From Pseudomonadota bacterium (GTDB taxonomy: Bacteria; Pseudomonadota; Gammaproteobacteria; Acidiferrobacterales; Acidiferrobacteraceae): a stretch of 50,249 bases of DNA. A program made the translations under genes and the position numbers. The DNA is taken from positions 1-50,249 of the forward strand of contig JAKAXK010000006.1 of the NCBI GenBank assembly GCA_021827145.1, given 5' to 3'. The notes beneath the pieces were generated by a model. It worked only from the letters and a program-made list of their open reading frames with translations. It did no database searches and was not told where the DNA came from. Position 1 is the stretch's first letter, and each line of letters opens with the position of its first letter. Shown piece after piece: positions 17,965 through 28,352 of this stretch.

Positions 17965-19679
17965 CACGCCAATTCGCGATCTGTCGCCAGATGCATCTCA
18001 TGGTGTCCGGCTCCGGCCGCGATCATGGGGTAGACATTCTCCGTCTGGTCAGTAATGAAGTCGAGAAATACGAGCCGGTCACGCCGACCCAAGGCCTCCT
18101 TCAAGGCCGCCTCCACGTCATGAGGCTTGTCGATACGAAGCCCCGCGTGACCATAGCTTTCCGCGAGCTTCACGAAATCCGGCAAGGCCTCGAGATAGGA
18201 ATGCGAATAACGGCTCTGATAGAAGAACTCCTGCCACTGACGCACCATGCCCATATAGCGGTTATTCAGGTTCACGATGGTAAGGGGCAGATCATACTGC
18301 TTGCAGGTCGACAACTCCTGAATACACATCTGGATGCTCGCCTCGCCCGTCACGCAGGCCACAGTGGCGTCGGGATGCGCGAGCTGCACACCGATCGCAG
18401 CCGGCAATCCAAAGCCCATGGTGCCCAGTCCGCCGGAGTTTATCCAGCGGCGCGGCTTGTCGAACTTATAGAACTGCGCCGCCCACATCTGGTGCTGACC
18501 GACGTCGGAGGTGATGAAAGCATCGCCCGCCGTTAAGCGATAGAGCGTCTCCAGCACGAACTGGGGCTTTATGACCTCGATATTGGCACGATCATATTCG
18601 AGACAATGACGCGCGCGCCAGCCATCGATCTTGTGCCACCAGGCCTTCAAGGCCGCCTCGTCCAGACGCACGCCCGTCCCCTTTAGGGCCGCGAGCAACT
18701 CGCGCATGACGAGACCGGCTTCGCCTATGATCGCGATCTCGACCTGGACGTTCTTCTGGATGGACGCCGGATCGATGTCGATGTGGATGATACGTGCGTT
18801 CGGGCAGAACTTGTCCAGATCGCCGGTCACCCGGTCGTCGAAACGCGCGCCCACCGCGAGCAGCACATCACACTCGTGCATGCCCATATTGGCCTCATAC
18901 GTCCCGTGCATGCCGAGCATGCCCACGAACAGGGGGTCGGTCGCCGGAAAGGCGCCCAGGCCCATCAAAGTATTCGTGCAGGGGGCGCCCAGCCAGCGGA
19001 CCAGCTCCGTAAGCTCGGTCGCGGCATTGCCCAACACGACCCCGCCCCCCGCATACACCATGGGGCGCTTGGCCTGCGCGAGCGCGGCGGCGGCCTGACG
19101 TATGGCCGCCGGATCGCCGTCACGCACGGGCTTATAGGAGCGCAGTGTGGGATCCTTGGGGAAGACATAAGCCGCCTTGTGCGCCGTGATGTCCTTGGGG
19201 ATATCCACCACGACCGGTCCCGGGCGTCCCGTCGTGGCCACATGAAAGGCCTTGCGTATGGTGAGCGCCAGATCGCGGACGTCCTTCACCATGAAGTTGT
19301 GTTTGACGCACGGCCGCGTGATACCGATCGCGTCCACCTCCTGAAAGGCGTCATCGCCGATCAAGTGCGTCATCACCTGGCCCGTGAACACGACCAGCGG
19401 GACGGAGTCCATATACGCCGTGGCGATCCCCGTCACGGCATTGGTGGCCCCAGGACCGGAGGTCACGAGCACCACCCCGGGCTTGCCCGTGGAGCGCGCA
19501 TAGCCATCGGCCGCATGCGTGGCGCCCTGCTCATGGCGTACCAGGATGTGCTTCACCTCTTCCTGCTTGTAGAGGGCGTCGTAGATGTGTAAGACCGCGC
19601 CTCCCGGATAGCCGAACAGGTACTCAACACCCTCGTCGCGAAGGCACCGAACGAAAATCTCCGCTCCCGTGAGCTCCAA
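17964..19679 (-). CDS. ilvI: Acetolactate synthase large subunit
   Basis: A 571-residue ThDP-dependent enzyme that forms acetolactate from pyruvate and opens the ilvIHC-psd-pssA run. Visible are VEYLFGYPGGAVLHIYDAL, the catalytic Glu in VRHEQGATHAADGYAR, SGPGATN, and the ThDP-binding VTGEASIQMCIQELST to NLNNRYMG. In the last motif GEAS replaces the usual GDGS/GDAS, so Glu takes the place of Asp as a metal ligand. The start is TTG 19679, which gives the family-like MELTGAEIF and has GGGGTG upstream. A gap of about 100 bases after cysS may hold its promoter. Confidence 0.95.
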   Translation of the reverse strand: MELTGAEIFVRCLRDEGVEYLFGYPGGAVLHIYDALYKQEEVKHILVRHEQGATHAADGYARSTGKPGVVLVTSGPGATNAVTGIATAYMDSVPLVVFTGQVMTHLIGDDAFQEVDAIGITRPCVKHNFMVKDVRDLALTIRKAFHVATTGRPGPVVVDIPKDITAHKAAYVFPKDPTLRSYKPVRDGDPAAIRQAAAALAQAKRPMVYAGGGVVLGNAATELTELVRWLGAPCTNTLMGLGAFPATDPLFVGMLGMHGTYEANMGMHECDVLLAVGARFDDRVTGDLDKFCPNARIIHIDIDPASIQKNVQVEIAIIGEAGLVMRELLAALKGTGVRLDEAALKAWWHKIDGWRARHCLEYDRANIEVIKPQFVLETLYRLTAGDAFITSDVGQHQMWAAQFYKFDKPRRWINSGGLGTMGFGLPAAIGVQLAHPDATVACVTGEASIQMCIQELSTCKQYDLPLTIVNLNNRYMGMVRQWQEFFYQSRYSHSYLEALPDFVKLAESYGHAGLRIDKPHDVEAALKEALGRRDRLVFLDFITDQTENVYPMIAAGAGHHEMHLATDRELA

Positions 19680-19781
19680 AGCGATATCACCCCGTGATCT
19701 ATGGTCTTTTTCGAACCCCTGATTTTCGGATAAGGAAGGCGGCCGGTCAAGGGCTGGTGACGGCGGCCCCTCCGGCCGGCC

Positions 19782-21152
19782 CTAGGCCCGGCGCCAGACG
19801 GTCCCCGCCGGGGTATCCTCGAGCACGATCCCGCGGGCCTTCAGTTCATCGCGCAGGGCATCGGATCGGGCCCACTGGCGCTCGCGCCGTGCCTGGTCGC
19901 GCAGGGCCACCAAGGCCTCGATATCCGCGTGATCGCCGGTCCCCTGCAGGAAGGCCGCGGGCGGCCGCGACAGCAGGCCGAGCACCCCTCCCAAGAGCCG
20001 CAAGGTGGCCGAGAGACGCCCGACCGAGGCCTCGTCGCGCTGATCGCGGGCACGCTGTATGGCGTGTCCGACCTCGAACAATACGGCCAGCGCGCCCGGG
20101 GTATTGAAGTCATCATCCATGGCGGCGTGGAAGCGCCGCGCATAATCGCCGTCGGCCTCGGCGACACCCTCGGGGGCGTCCTTCAAGGCCTGGTAGAGGC
20201 GCGTCAGGCCCTCGCGGCACTGCGCGATCGCCTCGTCGTCGTAATTCAAGGGACCCCGGTAGTGGCTTGCAAGCAGAAAGTAACGCAACACCTCGCCGTC
20301 ATACACCCCAAGCAGGTCCCGCAGGGTCCGAAAATTCCCGAGCGACTTGGCCATCTTTTCGCCGTTCGTGCGCACGAAGCCGACATGCATCCAGGTATCG
20401 GCGAACGCCTCGCCATGGGCCGCCTCGCTCTGTGCGATCTCGTTTTCGTGGTGCGGGAAGGTAAGATCGAGCCCACCGCCGTGGATGTCGAAGTGATTCC
20501 CCAGGCAATGGGCGGCCATGGCCGAGCATTCGATATGCCAGCCGGGACGACCCGGCCCGAAGTCCGAGGGCCACGCAGGCTCGTTCGGCCGCGCCGACTT
20601 CCAGAGCACGAAATCCAGGGGATCGTCCTTGGCCTCGTCAGCCTCCACGCGCGCCCCCACTTTGAGGTCGTCCAGCGTGCGTCCCGACAAACGTCCGTAA
20701 CGGGGGAAGCGGCGCACATGGAAATACACATCCCCGTTCGGGCCCTGGTAGGCATAATCCTGGGCCACGAGTTTGCCGATCATCGCCGTCATATGCTCGA
20801 TATACTGGGTCGCACGTGGCTCGTGGTCAGGGGGCTCGACATACAAGGCGGCCGCATCGTCGGCCATGGCGGCTATGGAGCGCTCGGTCAAGGCACTCAG
20901 ATCCTCGCCGTTCTCCTGGGCGCGCTTTATGATCTTGTCGTCGATATCAGTGATATTGCGCACATAAGTCACGCGCAAGCCCCGATGGCGCAGGTAGCGG
21001 ACCACCGTATCAAACACTACAAACACGCGGCCATGTCCCAAATGGCAGCGATCGTAGACCGTCACTCCGCACACATACAGGCGCACATGGCCGGGCTCCA
21101 GGGGCACGAGTTCGTCCTTGGTGCGCGTCAAAGTGTTATAGATCTTCAGCAT
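19782..21152 (-). CDS. cysS: Cysteinyl-tRNA synthetase
   Basis: A 456-residue class I aminoacyl-tRNA synthetase that charges tRNA-Cys. Zinc ligand Cys28 lies in [10 protein letters not shown], the HIGH motif is HLGH at 37-40, and the KMSKS motif is KMAKS near residue 265; [10 protein letters not shown] and the [18 protein letters not shown] block are diagnostic. ATG 21152 lies within the last codons of gltX (7-base overlap). The C-terminal DALR-type region is complete. Confidence 0.96.
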   Translation of the reverse strand: MLKIYNTLTRTKDELVPLEPGHVRLYVCGVTVYDRCHLGHGRVFVVFDTVVRYLRHRGLRVTYVRNITDIDDKIIKRAQENGEDLSALTERSIAAMADDAAALYVEPPDHEPRATQYIEHMTAMIGKLVAQDYAYQGPNGDVYFHVRRFPRYGRLSGRTLDDLKVGARVEADEAKDDPLDFVLWKSARPNEPAWPSDFGPGRPGWHIECSAMAAHCLGNHFDIHGGGLDLTFPHHENEIAQSEAAHGEAFADTWMHVGFVRTNGEKMAKSLGNFRTLRDLLGVYDGEVLRYFLLASHYRGPLNYDDEAIAQCREGLTRLYQALKDAPEGVAEADGDYARRFHAAMDDDFNTPGALAVLFEVGHAIQRARDQRDEASVGRLSATLRLLGGVLGLLSRPPAAFLQGTGDHADIEALVALRDQARRERQWARSDALRDELKARGIVLEDTPAGTVWRRA

Positions 21153-22522
21153 CCTTCGTCCCGTATCCGAGCCAAACGCTGCACCGTGAGCGCGCGCGGC
21201 ATGAGTGTCAAGACATCCTTGAGTTCCGGGCCCGTGACCCGGCCGGTCAGGGCCGCGCGCAGGGCATGAAAGAGCCCCTTGCCGCCATACCCCGCCTCTT
21301 TCAACACCGCCGGCAGATCCCCGGCCGCACCACCGGCATCGAGGTGCGCCGACGCCGCCCGAAAAAATCCCGGCCCCACGGCCGCGAGCGCCGTGCGCGC
21401 GGCCGCGTCGGGAGACTCGGGCGCGCCATACAGGATATCCGCCCAGCGCCGGTAGTCTCCAGGGAACAGGGCGTTCGGGCGGGTCGCCGTCACAAATCGC
21501 AGCCGGTCCGCCGCGGGCACCCGATGGGCTACAAGCGGGATCCATTCGGCAAGCGGGGTCTCCGCCATGGCCAAGCGCTGCCAATGGAGCAGTTGTTCGC
21601 GATCATAGCGCGCCGGCGCGTGCCCGATACGTCGGCAGTCGAAGAGCCGCGCGAGCTCCGTGAGCGGCAGGAGCCGATCCGAGCCCACGACCGCACCCAG
21701 ACGCGCCAGATAATTCACGACCGCAAGCGGCAGGAAGCCCTCATCGCGCAGCGACGCGAGACTGAAGGCCCCGTCGCGCTTGGAAAGCGGGGTGCCGGCC
21801 TCGCTCAGCACGAGTGGCAGATGCCCGTAATCCGGCACCGCGAGCCCAAGCGCGCGCAAGATCAGGATCTGGCGCGGGGTGTTGGCCAGATGATCCTCGC
21901 CCCGCAGCACAAGCGTCACCCCGGACAAGGCATCGTCCAGGGCGTTGGCGAAGAAAAACATCGCGTCCCCCTGGGCGCGCCGCACGACGAAATCACCGAG
22001 CAGGGCCGTCGCCACATGCTGCGGCCCGCGCACCACGTCGTGAAAGGTGATCTCCTGCCCAGCCGGGACCCGGAACCGCCATACCGGGGTCTCGCCCTGC
22101 GCGATCCGTTCCTGCGCGATCCGCGCGTCGATACCCGCGCAGCGGCCCAGGTAACGCGGCGGCAGACCCTGGGCGCGTAGTTGGGCACGCTCGGCGCCCA
22201 GCTCAGCCTCGGTGCAAAAACAGGGATACACGACAGCCTGGGCCTGCAAGCGCCTAAGGTAATCATCATAGATAGCGGCGCGCTGCGACTGGCGAAGGGC
22301 CGCCGCCTCATCCATATAGGGCGCGAACCCAAGCCATCTCAAGTCGGCGCGCAGGGCCTCCTCGAACGCCGGGCTCACGCGGGCGCGGTCGCTATCTTCG
22401 ATGCGCAGCAGGAACTGGCCATCGGGCAAGGCCGCAAGCAGACTGAAAAGCGCGGTGCGCGCATTGCCAAGATGCAAGAGGCCACTTGGGCTCGGCGCGA
22501 AACGGGTGGTTCGGGGATCCAT
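21146..22522 (-). CDS. gltX: Glutamyl-tRNA synthetase
   Basis: A 458-residue class I GluRS. The HIGH motif is HLGN (residues 17-20, in [20 protein letters not shown]) and the KMSKS motif is LSKR near 244-247. Some bacteria carry two GluRS, one non-discriminating; which type this is cannot be told from sequence alone. ATG 22522 fits the family start. A -10-like TATCAT (22534-22529) lies only six bases before the ATG and there is no Shine-Dalgarno sequence, so the mRNA may be leaderless. It heads the gltX-cysS pair that precedes ilvI. Confidence 0.93.
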   Translation of the reverse strand: MDPRTTRFAPSPSGLLHLGNARTALFSLLAALPDGQFLLRIEDSDRARVSPAFEEALRADLRWLGFAPYMDEAAALRQSQRAAIYDDYLRRLQAQAVVYPCFCTEAELGAERAQLRAQGLPPRYLGRCAGIDARIAQERIAQGETPVWRFRVPAGQEITFHDVVRGPQHVATALLGDFVVRRAQGDAMFFFANALDDALSGVTLVLRGEDHLANTPRQILILRALGLAVPDYGHLPLVLSEAGTPLSKRDGAFSLASLRDEGFLPLAVVNYLARLGAVVGSDRLLPLTELARLFDCRRIGHAPARYDREQLLHWQRLAMAETPLAEWIPLVAHRVPAADRLRFVTATRPNALFPGDYRRWADILYGAPESPDAAARTALAAVGPGFFRAASAHLDAGGAAGDLPAVLKEAGYGGKGLFHALRAALTGRVTGPELKDVLTLMPRALTVQRLARIRDEGC

Positions 22523-22598
22523 ACGCCCATGATAGCGCGTCATTGCCCTGGCGTGCCAAGTCGGCGACAATGCGCCAAACTTGGCCGGAGGGTCCCCC

Positions 22599-23090
22599 AT
22601 GGTACATCTTGAAACGAATAAGGGCGTCATCGTCCTCGATCTGAACGCCGACAAGGCCCCAAAGACCGTGGCCAACTTCCTGGCCTACGCCCGCGAAGGC
22701 TTTTTCGACAACACCATCTTCCATCGCATCATCGACGGCTTCATGATCCAGGGGGGCGGCTTCGAGCCCGGAATGCGCCAAAAACCAACACGCGCGCCGA
22801 TCGATAACGAGGCCAACAATGGCCTGCGCAACGCCCGCGGTACCATCGCCATGGCGCGCACCAGCGACCCCCATTCGGCCTCGAGCCAGTTCTTCATTAA
22901 TGTCGCCGACAATGACTTCCTGAACTTCACGGCGCCCACCCCCACGGGCTGGGGCTATTGCGTGTTCGGGCGCGTAAGCGAGGGTATGGACATCGTCGAT
23001 GCCATCAAGGGCACCGCCACCACCAGCCGCAACGGGCATCAGGATGTGCCGGTGAACGATGTCCTCATCACCGCCGTGCGGATCGACTAG
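22599..23090 (+). CDS. ppiB: Peptidyl-prolyl cis-trans isomerase B (cyclophilin)
   Basis: A 163-residue cytoplasmic cyclophilin that isomerises Xaa-Pro bonds during folding. The core signature is [20 protein letters not shown], with the catalytic Arg in FHRII, SSQFFIN and a Trp-containing [12 protein letters not shown] 22599 has GGAGGG about seven bases upstream; the frame extends six codons further upstream. It is divergent from gltX, and lpxH follows after four bases, as in many gammaproteobacteria. Confidence 0.95.
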   Translation: MVHLETNKGVIVLDLNADKAPKTVANFLAYAREGFFDNTIFHRIIDGFMIQGGGFEPGMRQKPTRAPIDNEANNGLRNARGTIAMARTSDPHSASSQFFINVADNDFLNFTAPTPTGWGYCVFGRVSEGMDIVDAIKGTATTSRNGHQDVPVNDVLITAVRID

Positions 23091-23094
23091 GCGC

Positions 23095-23865
23095 GTGAAG
23101 GCACGGGCGTTCATCGCCGATCTGCACCTGACGGCACAGCGGCCGCAGGCGATCGAGCTCTTCCGGGACTTTCTGGCGCAAGCGCAGGGCCTGCTCGATC
23201 AGCTTTATATCCTAGGCGACTTGTTCGAATACTGGGTCGGAGACGATGGCGCGGATGAAGCGGAATTCATCCCGGTGGTCGCAGCGCTGCGCACGGCCAC
23301 CAATCAGGGCCTCCGGATCAGCGTCCTGCACGGCAATCGCGACTTCCTGCTCGGCGCGCACTTCGTCGAACGGACCGGCTGTCGCCTGCTCGATGACCCG
23401 CACGAATTGACCCTCTTTGGAACACCGACTCTGATCAGTCATGGCGACGCGCTCTGCACCGATGATCACGCCTACCAGGATCTACGCCGCCAATTCCGCG
23501 ATCCGCGCTGGCAGCAACAGATCCTGACCCGTCCACTGGCCGACCGCATCGCCATGGCCCGCGCCCTGCGCGCGGAGAGCGGTCGCGCGACGCAGGCCTT
23601 GGACGCCACCGTGCTCGACGTGAATACCGAAGCGGCAAGCGCACTCCTCGAGCGCCACGGGGTCCGGCGCTTGATCCATGGACACACCCACAGGCCCGGC
23701 GAGTACCCGGTGCCGACCGCCACGGGGTCCGGCGTGCGCATCGTGGTCGGTGATTGGTACGAGGGTTCGAGCGTACTGGTCGTGGGGCCCGCGCGCCACG
23801 CCCTAGTCGCCGTTGCGGACTTCCCCGGGGCTGTAGCGCACGTAATGCGCGGGCAGGACGAATAG
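23095..23865 (+). CDS. lpxH: UDP-2,3-diacylglucosamine diphosphatase
   Basis: A 256-residue metallophosphoesterase that hydrolyses UDP-2,3-diacylglucosamine to lipid X in lipid A synthesis at the inner membrane. The metal motifs are in order: IADLHL, GDLFEYWVGDD, HGNRDF, SHGDALC and HGHTHRP. GTG 23095 lies four bases after the ppiB stop. The last 63 bases overlap the end of the convergent lipoprotein gene; the C-terminal tail after GDWYEGSSVL is the shared part. Confidence 0.94.
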   Translation: MKARAFIADLHLTAQRPQAIELFRDFLAQAQGLLDQLYILGDLFEYWVGDDGADEAEFIPVVAALRTATNQGLRISVLHGNRDFLLGAHFVERTGCRLLDDPHELTLFGTPTLISHGDALCTDDHAYQDLRRQFRDPRWQQQILTRPLADRIAMARALRAESGRATQALDATVLDVNTEAASALLERHGVRRLIHGHTHRPGEYPVPTATGSGVRIVVGDWYEGSSVLVVGPARHALVAVADFPGAVAHVMRGQDE

Positions 23866-24519
23866 GCTGCGCTTGATCGGGACGTCCTTCTTGTAGCCCG
23901 TGAGTATCTTCTCGTTCTGCTCGTAATCGAGAACGCGCACGGGGAAGCCCATCGCATACTCGCGGCCGGCATCGAACACGTTGTCGGCCAAATCACAGGA
24001 GGTCTCGAGCCCCGTCGGAGTATTGGCGGCGGTCAAGGCCTGCTCCCCGGCCAGCGTGTCCGCGTAGGCCTTGAGGGCTGACACGGCGCTTGGCAAGAGG
24101 CCCTTAGCGGCCACCACGTAGTAACACTGGTGGTCGTTGGTATAGAGCCGATAGCTTTTCAGCTTGTGGCCCTTGAACCGACCCTTGATCTGCCCGGGCT
24201 TGACCGACTCGTGAAGCTTGGCGGGCTTCGCCAGGGTAATGACATGGCTTCGAATCACAAGGATCGTGCGATCACTGCGATCTACGCTGTAGATGACCCG
24301 CCGCTTGCGATCGAACAGGATGTAATTGCCAGTACCCGTGTCCGGATCGATCCGCAGGTAATGGCGGTTCACGATAATGCGCGTCGGAAACAGCGGTCCA
24401 CCGAGTTCCCGCTCCTTCATGTAGAGGACGGTGGCGTGCGGCGTGCCCCGCCCGCAGGCGACCAGTGCCAGGGCAAGACCGAGAAGCCCCAGTCGAACGA
24501 TGGCGCGACCCACCCTCAT
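23803..24519 (-). CDS. Lipoprotein of unknown function
   Basis: A 238-residue protein with a lipoprotein signal: a hydrophobic stretch from residue 7, then LALALVAC with the lipobox Cys at 22. The mature part has many basic residues and short beta-like segments (YILFDRKRRVIYSVDRSDRT) and a central HQCYYVV. No family is recognised. ATG 24519 overlaps the metZ stop as ATGA, so it is the last gene of the trp-to-metZ superoperon. Its 3' end overlaps lpxH by 63 bases. Confidence 0.75.
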   Translation of the reverse strand: MRVGRAIVRLGLLGLALALVACGRGTPHATVLYMKERELGGPLFPTRIIVNRHYLRIDPDTGTGNYILFDRKRRVIYSVDRSDRTILVIRSHVITLAKPAKLHESVKPGQIKGRFKGHKLKSYRLYTNDHQCYYVVAAKGLLPSAVSALKAYADTLAGEQALTAANTPTGLETSCDLADNVFDAGREYAMGFPVRVLDYEQNEKILTGYKKDVPIKRSLFVLPAHYVRYSPGEVRNGD

Positions 24520-25721
24520 CGTACTCCCTCGAGCGCCGCGACCGCGCGCAGGCCCGTCTCCAAATCGGCGATCAGGTCGTCACGATCCTCGAGACCGATC
24601 GACAATCGGATGAGTCCATCGCCCACACCAGCCGCCTGCCGTGCCTCCGGGCTCAGTCGGCCATGGGTGGTGGTGGCCGGATGCGTGATCGTGGTCTTGG
24701 TATCGCCCAGGTTGGCGGTCCGCGACAACAAGCGACAGGCGTTCACAAACGCGAACGCCTGTCGCGTCTGCGCATCCTTCAAGGTAAAAGAGATTACCCC
24801 GCCGCCGGCCGATTGCTGGGCACGGGCCAAGGCATACTGCGGGTGGGTCGCAAGAAACGGATAGAACACCTCGCCCACAAGGGGCTGGGTTTGCAGCCAG
24901 CTTGCCACGGAAAGCGCGGTCTCGCTATGGGCCTTCATGCGCAAGGAGAGGGTCTCCAGACCCTTCAGGAAGATCCAAGCGTTGAAAGGGCTCATGATCG
25001 GCCCGCCGGTACGCACGAAGGGTAGGATCTCGTCCACGACGACCCGCGTGGATCCCACGATCGCCCCGCCCAAGGCGCGCCCCTGGCCATCGATATACTT
25101 GGTGGCCGAATGCACGACGAGGTCGGCGCCGAGCGCCAAGGGCCGTTGCAGGATGGGCGTGCAAAAAGTGTTGTCGACAACCAGTTTGGCGCCATGGCGA
25201 TGAGCGATCTCGGCCAGAGTCACGAGGTCACCGAGGACACACAGGGGGTTGGACGGTGTCTCCAGGAAAAAGAGCTGTGTGCGGTCCGTACATGCGCGCT
25301 CCCAAGCGCCCGTGTCTTCCAGGGGCACGAAGCTCGTGGCCACGCCGAAACGCGCCAGCGTCTGAAAAAGCGCCACCGACGGACCAAACACGCTTTGCGA
25401 CACCACGACATGATCGCCCGCCTTCAGGAGCGCCATGCACACCGACAGGATCGCCGCCATCCCCGAGGCCGTCGCCAGCGCCCGCTCGCCCCCCTCGAGC
25501 AGCGCCAGGCGCTCCTCGAAGATCCGCACGGTCGGATTGCTCGTGCGTGAATAAATATTGCCCTCGGCGCGCCCCGCGAAACGATCCGCGGCCTGCTCGG
25601 CGTCCTCGAACACATAGCTCGACGTGAGGAAGAGGGGCTCACTATGCTCGCCCTCGTGGGTGCGGTGGTGACCCGCATGGATCGCAAGCGTCTCCATACG
25701 ACCCTTCAAGTCGTCATCCAT
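24516..25721 (-). CDS. metZ: O-succinylhomoserine sulfhydrylase
   Basis: A 401-residue PLP enzyme of the Cys/Met metabolism family that makes homocysteine directly from O-succinylhomoserine and sulfide. Visible are YSRTSNPTVRIFEERLALLE, SGMAAIL, the substrate loop FLETPSNPL, and the PLP lysine in VHSATKYIDGQGR. The position after purF is the usual one for metZ in gammaproteobacteria and separates it from MetB. ATG 25721 follows GAAGGGGGG. Direct sulfhydrylation suits a sulfide-handling organism. Confidence 0.93.
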   Translation of the reverse strand: MDDDLKGRMETLAIHAGHHRTHEGEHSEPLFLTSSYVFEDAEQAADRFAGRAEGNIYSRTSNPTVRIFEERLALLEGGERALATASGMAAILSVCMALLKAGDHVVVSQSVFGPSVALFQTLARFGVATSFVPLEDTGAWERACTDRTQLFFLETPSNPLCVLGDLVTLAEIAHRHGAKLVVDNTFCTPILQRPLALGADLVVHSATKYIDGQGRALGGAIVGSTRVVVDEILPFVRTGGPIMSPFNAWIFLKGLETLSLRMKAHSETALSVASWLQTQPLVGEVFYPFLATHPQYALARAQQSAGGGVISFTLKDAQTRQAFAFVNACRLLSRTANLGDTKTTITHPATTTHGRLSPEARQAAGVGDGLIRLSIGLEDRDDLIADLETGLRAVAALEGVR

Positions 25722-25740
25722 TTCCGACCCCCCTTCGCGC

Positions 25741-27255
25741 TTATGAGTAATACGTGTGCAGCTCGGTCGATACGAGATCATTCATGGGGCTTGCGCACTT
25801 GGCGGCATCTCCGCGCATGAGCTCAATATGCTCGAGATAGTCCTTGTCGACATCCCCGGTCACATAGACCCCATCGAAACACGAGGTATCGAAATGCGTG
25901 ATGCGCGGATTACCCTCGCGCGCGGCCTCGATAAGGTCCTCCAGATCCTGAAAGATGACTCGATCGGCACCGATGGCAACCGCCACTTCGTCTGGCGTCC
26001 GACCGTTGGCGATCAGCTCATGCCGTGACGGCATGTCGATGCCGTACACATTCGGATAACGCACAGGAGGCGCCGCGGAGGCGAAATAGACCTTGCGCGC
26101 ACCCGCCTCCCGCGCCATTTGGATGATCTGCATCGATGTCGTGCCACGCACGATGGAGTCATCCACCAACATCACGTTCTTGCCACGGAATTCGAGATCG
26201 ATGGCATTGAGCTTCTGGCGCACTGACCGGTTCCGCTGCGCTTGACCGGGCATAATGAAGGTACGTCCGATATAGCGGTTCTTGATAAACCCTTCCCGAT
26301 ACTTCACGTCGAGCTCCTTGGCCATCTCCAAGGCCGCGGCGCGGCTCGTATCGGGGATCGGAATGATGACATCGATATCATGATCTGACCACTCGCGCAG
26401 CAATTTCCGTGCGAGCCGCTCGCCCATCCGCAGCCGCGCCTTATAGACACTGATGCCATCGATGATGGAGTCCGGGCGCGCCATATACACATGCTCGAAG
26501 ATGCAGGGCGTGGGGCGCGGCTTGTCCGCGCACTGACGCATGGACAGGCGACCCTCCATATCCACGAACAAGGCCTCGCCCGCCTGCACGTCGCGCACGA
26601 GCCCGTAACCCAGGACATCGAGCGCCACGCTTTCGGAGGCGAACATATGCTCAGGACCCCCATCCGTATCGCGGCGCCCATAGACGAGCGGCCTGATCCC
26701 CCAGGGGTCCCGGAACGCCACGATACCGAAGCCCGAGATCATGATGACGGCCGCATACGCCCCGCGCGCGCGTCGATGCACCGCCGCCACCGCCCGAAAG
26801 ACGTGCTCGGGCGTCAGCGCCGCCCCTCCTACCTTCTGCATTTCATGCGCGAAGGCGTTCAATAAGACCTCGGAATCCGAATCGGTGTTGATGTGTCGCT
26901 GATCTTCGCGGAATAACTCCTCGCGCAACTCAGCGGCGTTGGTGAGGTTACCGTTATGCGCAATCGCAAGCCCAAACGGAGAGTTCACGTAAAACGGCTG
27001 GGCCTCGGCCGACGAGGCGCAGCCCGCCGTGGGGTAGCGCACATGGCCTATTCCCATGTTCCCCCGTAACGCTAGCATATGGGAGGCCTGAAAGACGTCG
27101 CGCACGAGGCCGTTGTCCTTGCGCATATAGACGCGCTTGCCGTCGCTCGTAATGATCCCGGCCGCGTCCTGGCCCCGGTGCTGAAGAACGATGAGGCCGT
27201 CGTAGAGGGACTGGTTAACAGGCCCCTTCGCCAAAATGCCGACTATCCCACACAT
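25741..27255 (-). CDS. purF: Amidophosphoribosyltransferase
   Basis: A 504-residue enzyme for the first committed step of purine synthesis, making phosphoribosylamine from PRPP and glutamine. Cys2 is the glutaminase nucleophile ([11 protein letters not shown]) with no propeptide. [15 protein letters not shown] and [12 protein letters not shown] belong to the N-terminal glutaminase domain; the PRPP loop is [14 protein letters not shown]. It follows cvpA by 39 bases, the common cvpA-purF order. Confidence 0.97.
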   Translation of the reverse strand: MCGIVGILAKGPVNQSLYDGLIVLQHRGQDAAGIITSDGKRVYMRKDNGLVRDVFQASHMLALRGNMGIGHVRYPTAGCASSAEAQPFYVNSPFGLAIAHNGNLTNAAELREELFREDQRHINTDSDSEVLLNAFAHEMQKVGGAALTPEHVFRAVAAVHRRARGAYAAVIMISGFGIVAFRDPWGIRPLVYGRRDTDGGPEHMFASESVALDVLGYGLVRDVQAGEALFVDMEGRLSMRQCADKPRPTPCIFEHVYMARPDSIIDGISVYKARLRMGERLARKLLREWSDHDIDVIIPIPDTSRAAALEMAKELDVKYREGFIKNRYIGRTFIMPGQAQRNRSVRQKLNAIDLEFRGKNVMLVDDSIVRGTTSMQIIQMAREAGARKVYFASAAPPVRYPNVYGIDMPSRHELIANGRTPDEVAVAIGADRVIFQDLEDLIEAAREGNPRITHFDTSCFDGVYVTGDVDKDYLEHIELMRGDAAKCASPMNDLVSTELHTYYS

Positions 27256-27294
27256 GATAGGAACTCCTTGGGGAGCACCGAAAAACCGCCTAGT

Positions 27295-27786
27295 TTAGCC
27301 ATAGCGGAGACTGCGGGCAACGTCTGCGGGCAGCCAATGCGCCACATAGAGCGCCACGCCCTGAAAATATCCCACGAACAAAGAACCGTGCCAGCTGTGG
27401 TAATTGGGGAACGGCGTCAGGCCGGCCAGCAAAACCATGAGCACAATGACCGCGCCCCCTTTGAGAAACCCTATGACACCGCCCATGACCCGGTCGGCGG
27501 CCCGCGAACCGATCTTGAGCCAGGCCTCGCGAATGAAGTGAGAGGCGATCGCCAAGGCCACGAAGGAGCCAAAAAACAGCACGAAGAAGACCACAACCGC
27601 CCGCAAATTCGCGTCGCGCAGATGCCCCGCGAACCAGCCCGTGAAGTCCCCCGAAAAGAACCAGGCCACGAGAAAACTCAAGACCCACGTCAAAAACGAC
27701 AAGACCTCACTCATGAAGCCCCGCAACACGCCCACCAGGACAAAAAGACCCACGATCACAACGATCACGACATCCAACCAGTTCAT
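27295..27786 (-). CDS. cvpA: CvpA family inner-membrane protein
   Basis: A 163-residue protein with four hydrophobic segments and the family features MNWLDVVIVVIVGLFVLVG, GFMSEVLSFLTW and DRVMGGVIGFLKG. CvpA is linked to colicin V production and, more widely, envelope stress tolerance; its biochemical role is unsettled. ATG 27786 overlaps the stop of the upstream SPOR gene as ATGA. Confidence 0.93.
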   Translation of the reverse strand: MNWLDVVIVVIVGLFVLVGVLRGFMSEVLSFLTWVLSFLVAWFFSGDFTGWFAGHLRDANLRAVVVFFVLFFGSFVALAIASHFIREAWLKIGSRAADRVMGGVIGFLKGGAVIVLMVLLAGLTPFPNYHSWHGSLFVGYFQGVALYVAHWLPADVARSLRYG

Positions 27787-28352
27787 CGCGCCGCTGTCGC
27801 CTCCCGAATGAGAAATCCCTGCACCCGATCACGCCGAGCCACCGCCCGCACAACGCTCCGCGCCTGCGCGCGGTCGTAAGGGCCCACGATCACGACCACG
27901 CCTCGACCGCTCGGAAGCCGGGTCAGCTCCACATGCGCAGGGAAACCCTGCGCCTTGAGACGGTGCTTGAGGGTGATCCCATCGACCGCCTGCACATAGG
28001 CCCCGACCTGCACATACCAGACGCGCGCCTTGGCCGCTACCTGGGGGGCTGGGGCTGCGGGCTTCGCCCGCGCCTTCACGGCGCTGACCGTAAGCGGCGG
28101 CTGCGTGGCGCTCGAGGCCGAGGCGCGCACGGGGGGGGTGACAGACGCCGCCGGGGCCGCTTTGGCGACCGGCGCGCGGCTCACGACGACCTGCACACCC
28201 TGTGCGACGCGTCGTACCGTCAACACCTGGCCACCGCCCGCCAAAGATGAGGGCTGCCGCAATATAATCGGCAGGAACACGATGGCCGCGATTACGAGTA
28301 TGGCGGCGCCGACAATCCTGCGTTTGGCGTCAAACGACCCGTCCCCCTCCAC
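27783..28352 (-). CDS. dedD: SPOR-domain membrane protein, DedD-like
   Basis: A 189-residue bitopic membrane protein: short cytoplasmic N terminus with [20 protein letters not shown] as the membrane segment, an Ala/Pro/Val-rich linker (about 60-110), and a C-terminal SPOR domain (WYVQVGAYVQAV, then VVIVGPYDRAQA). SPOR domains bind denuded peptidoglycan at the division septum; the gene position between folC and cvpA is that of dedD. The GTG 28352 start has GGAGAGGGGG upstream and overlaps the folC 3' end. A longer frame lies within folC. Confidence 0.85.
   Translation of the reverse strand: MEGDGSFDAKRRIVGAAILVIAAIVFLPIILRQPSSLAGGGQVLTVRRVAQGVQVVVSRAPVAKAAPAASVTPPVRASASSATQPPLTVSAVKARAKPAAPAPQVAAKARVWYVQVGAYVQAVDGITLKHRLKAQGFPAHVELTRLPSGRGVVVIVGPYDRAQARSVVRAVARRDRVQGFLIREATAAR

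Noticed and set aside
19929-21269. Plus-strand open frame of 446 codons
   Set aside because: Antisense shadow of cysS.
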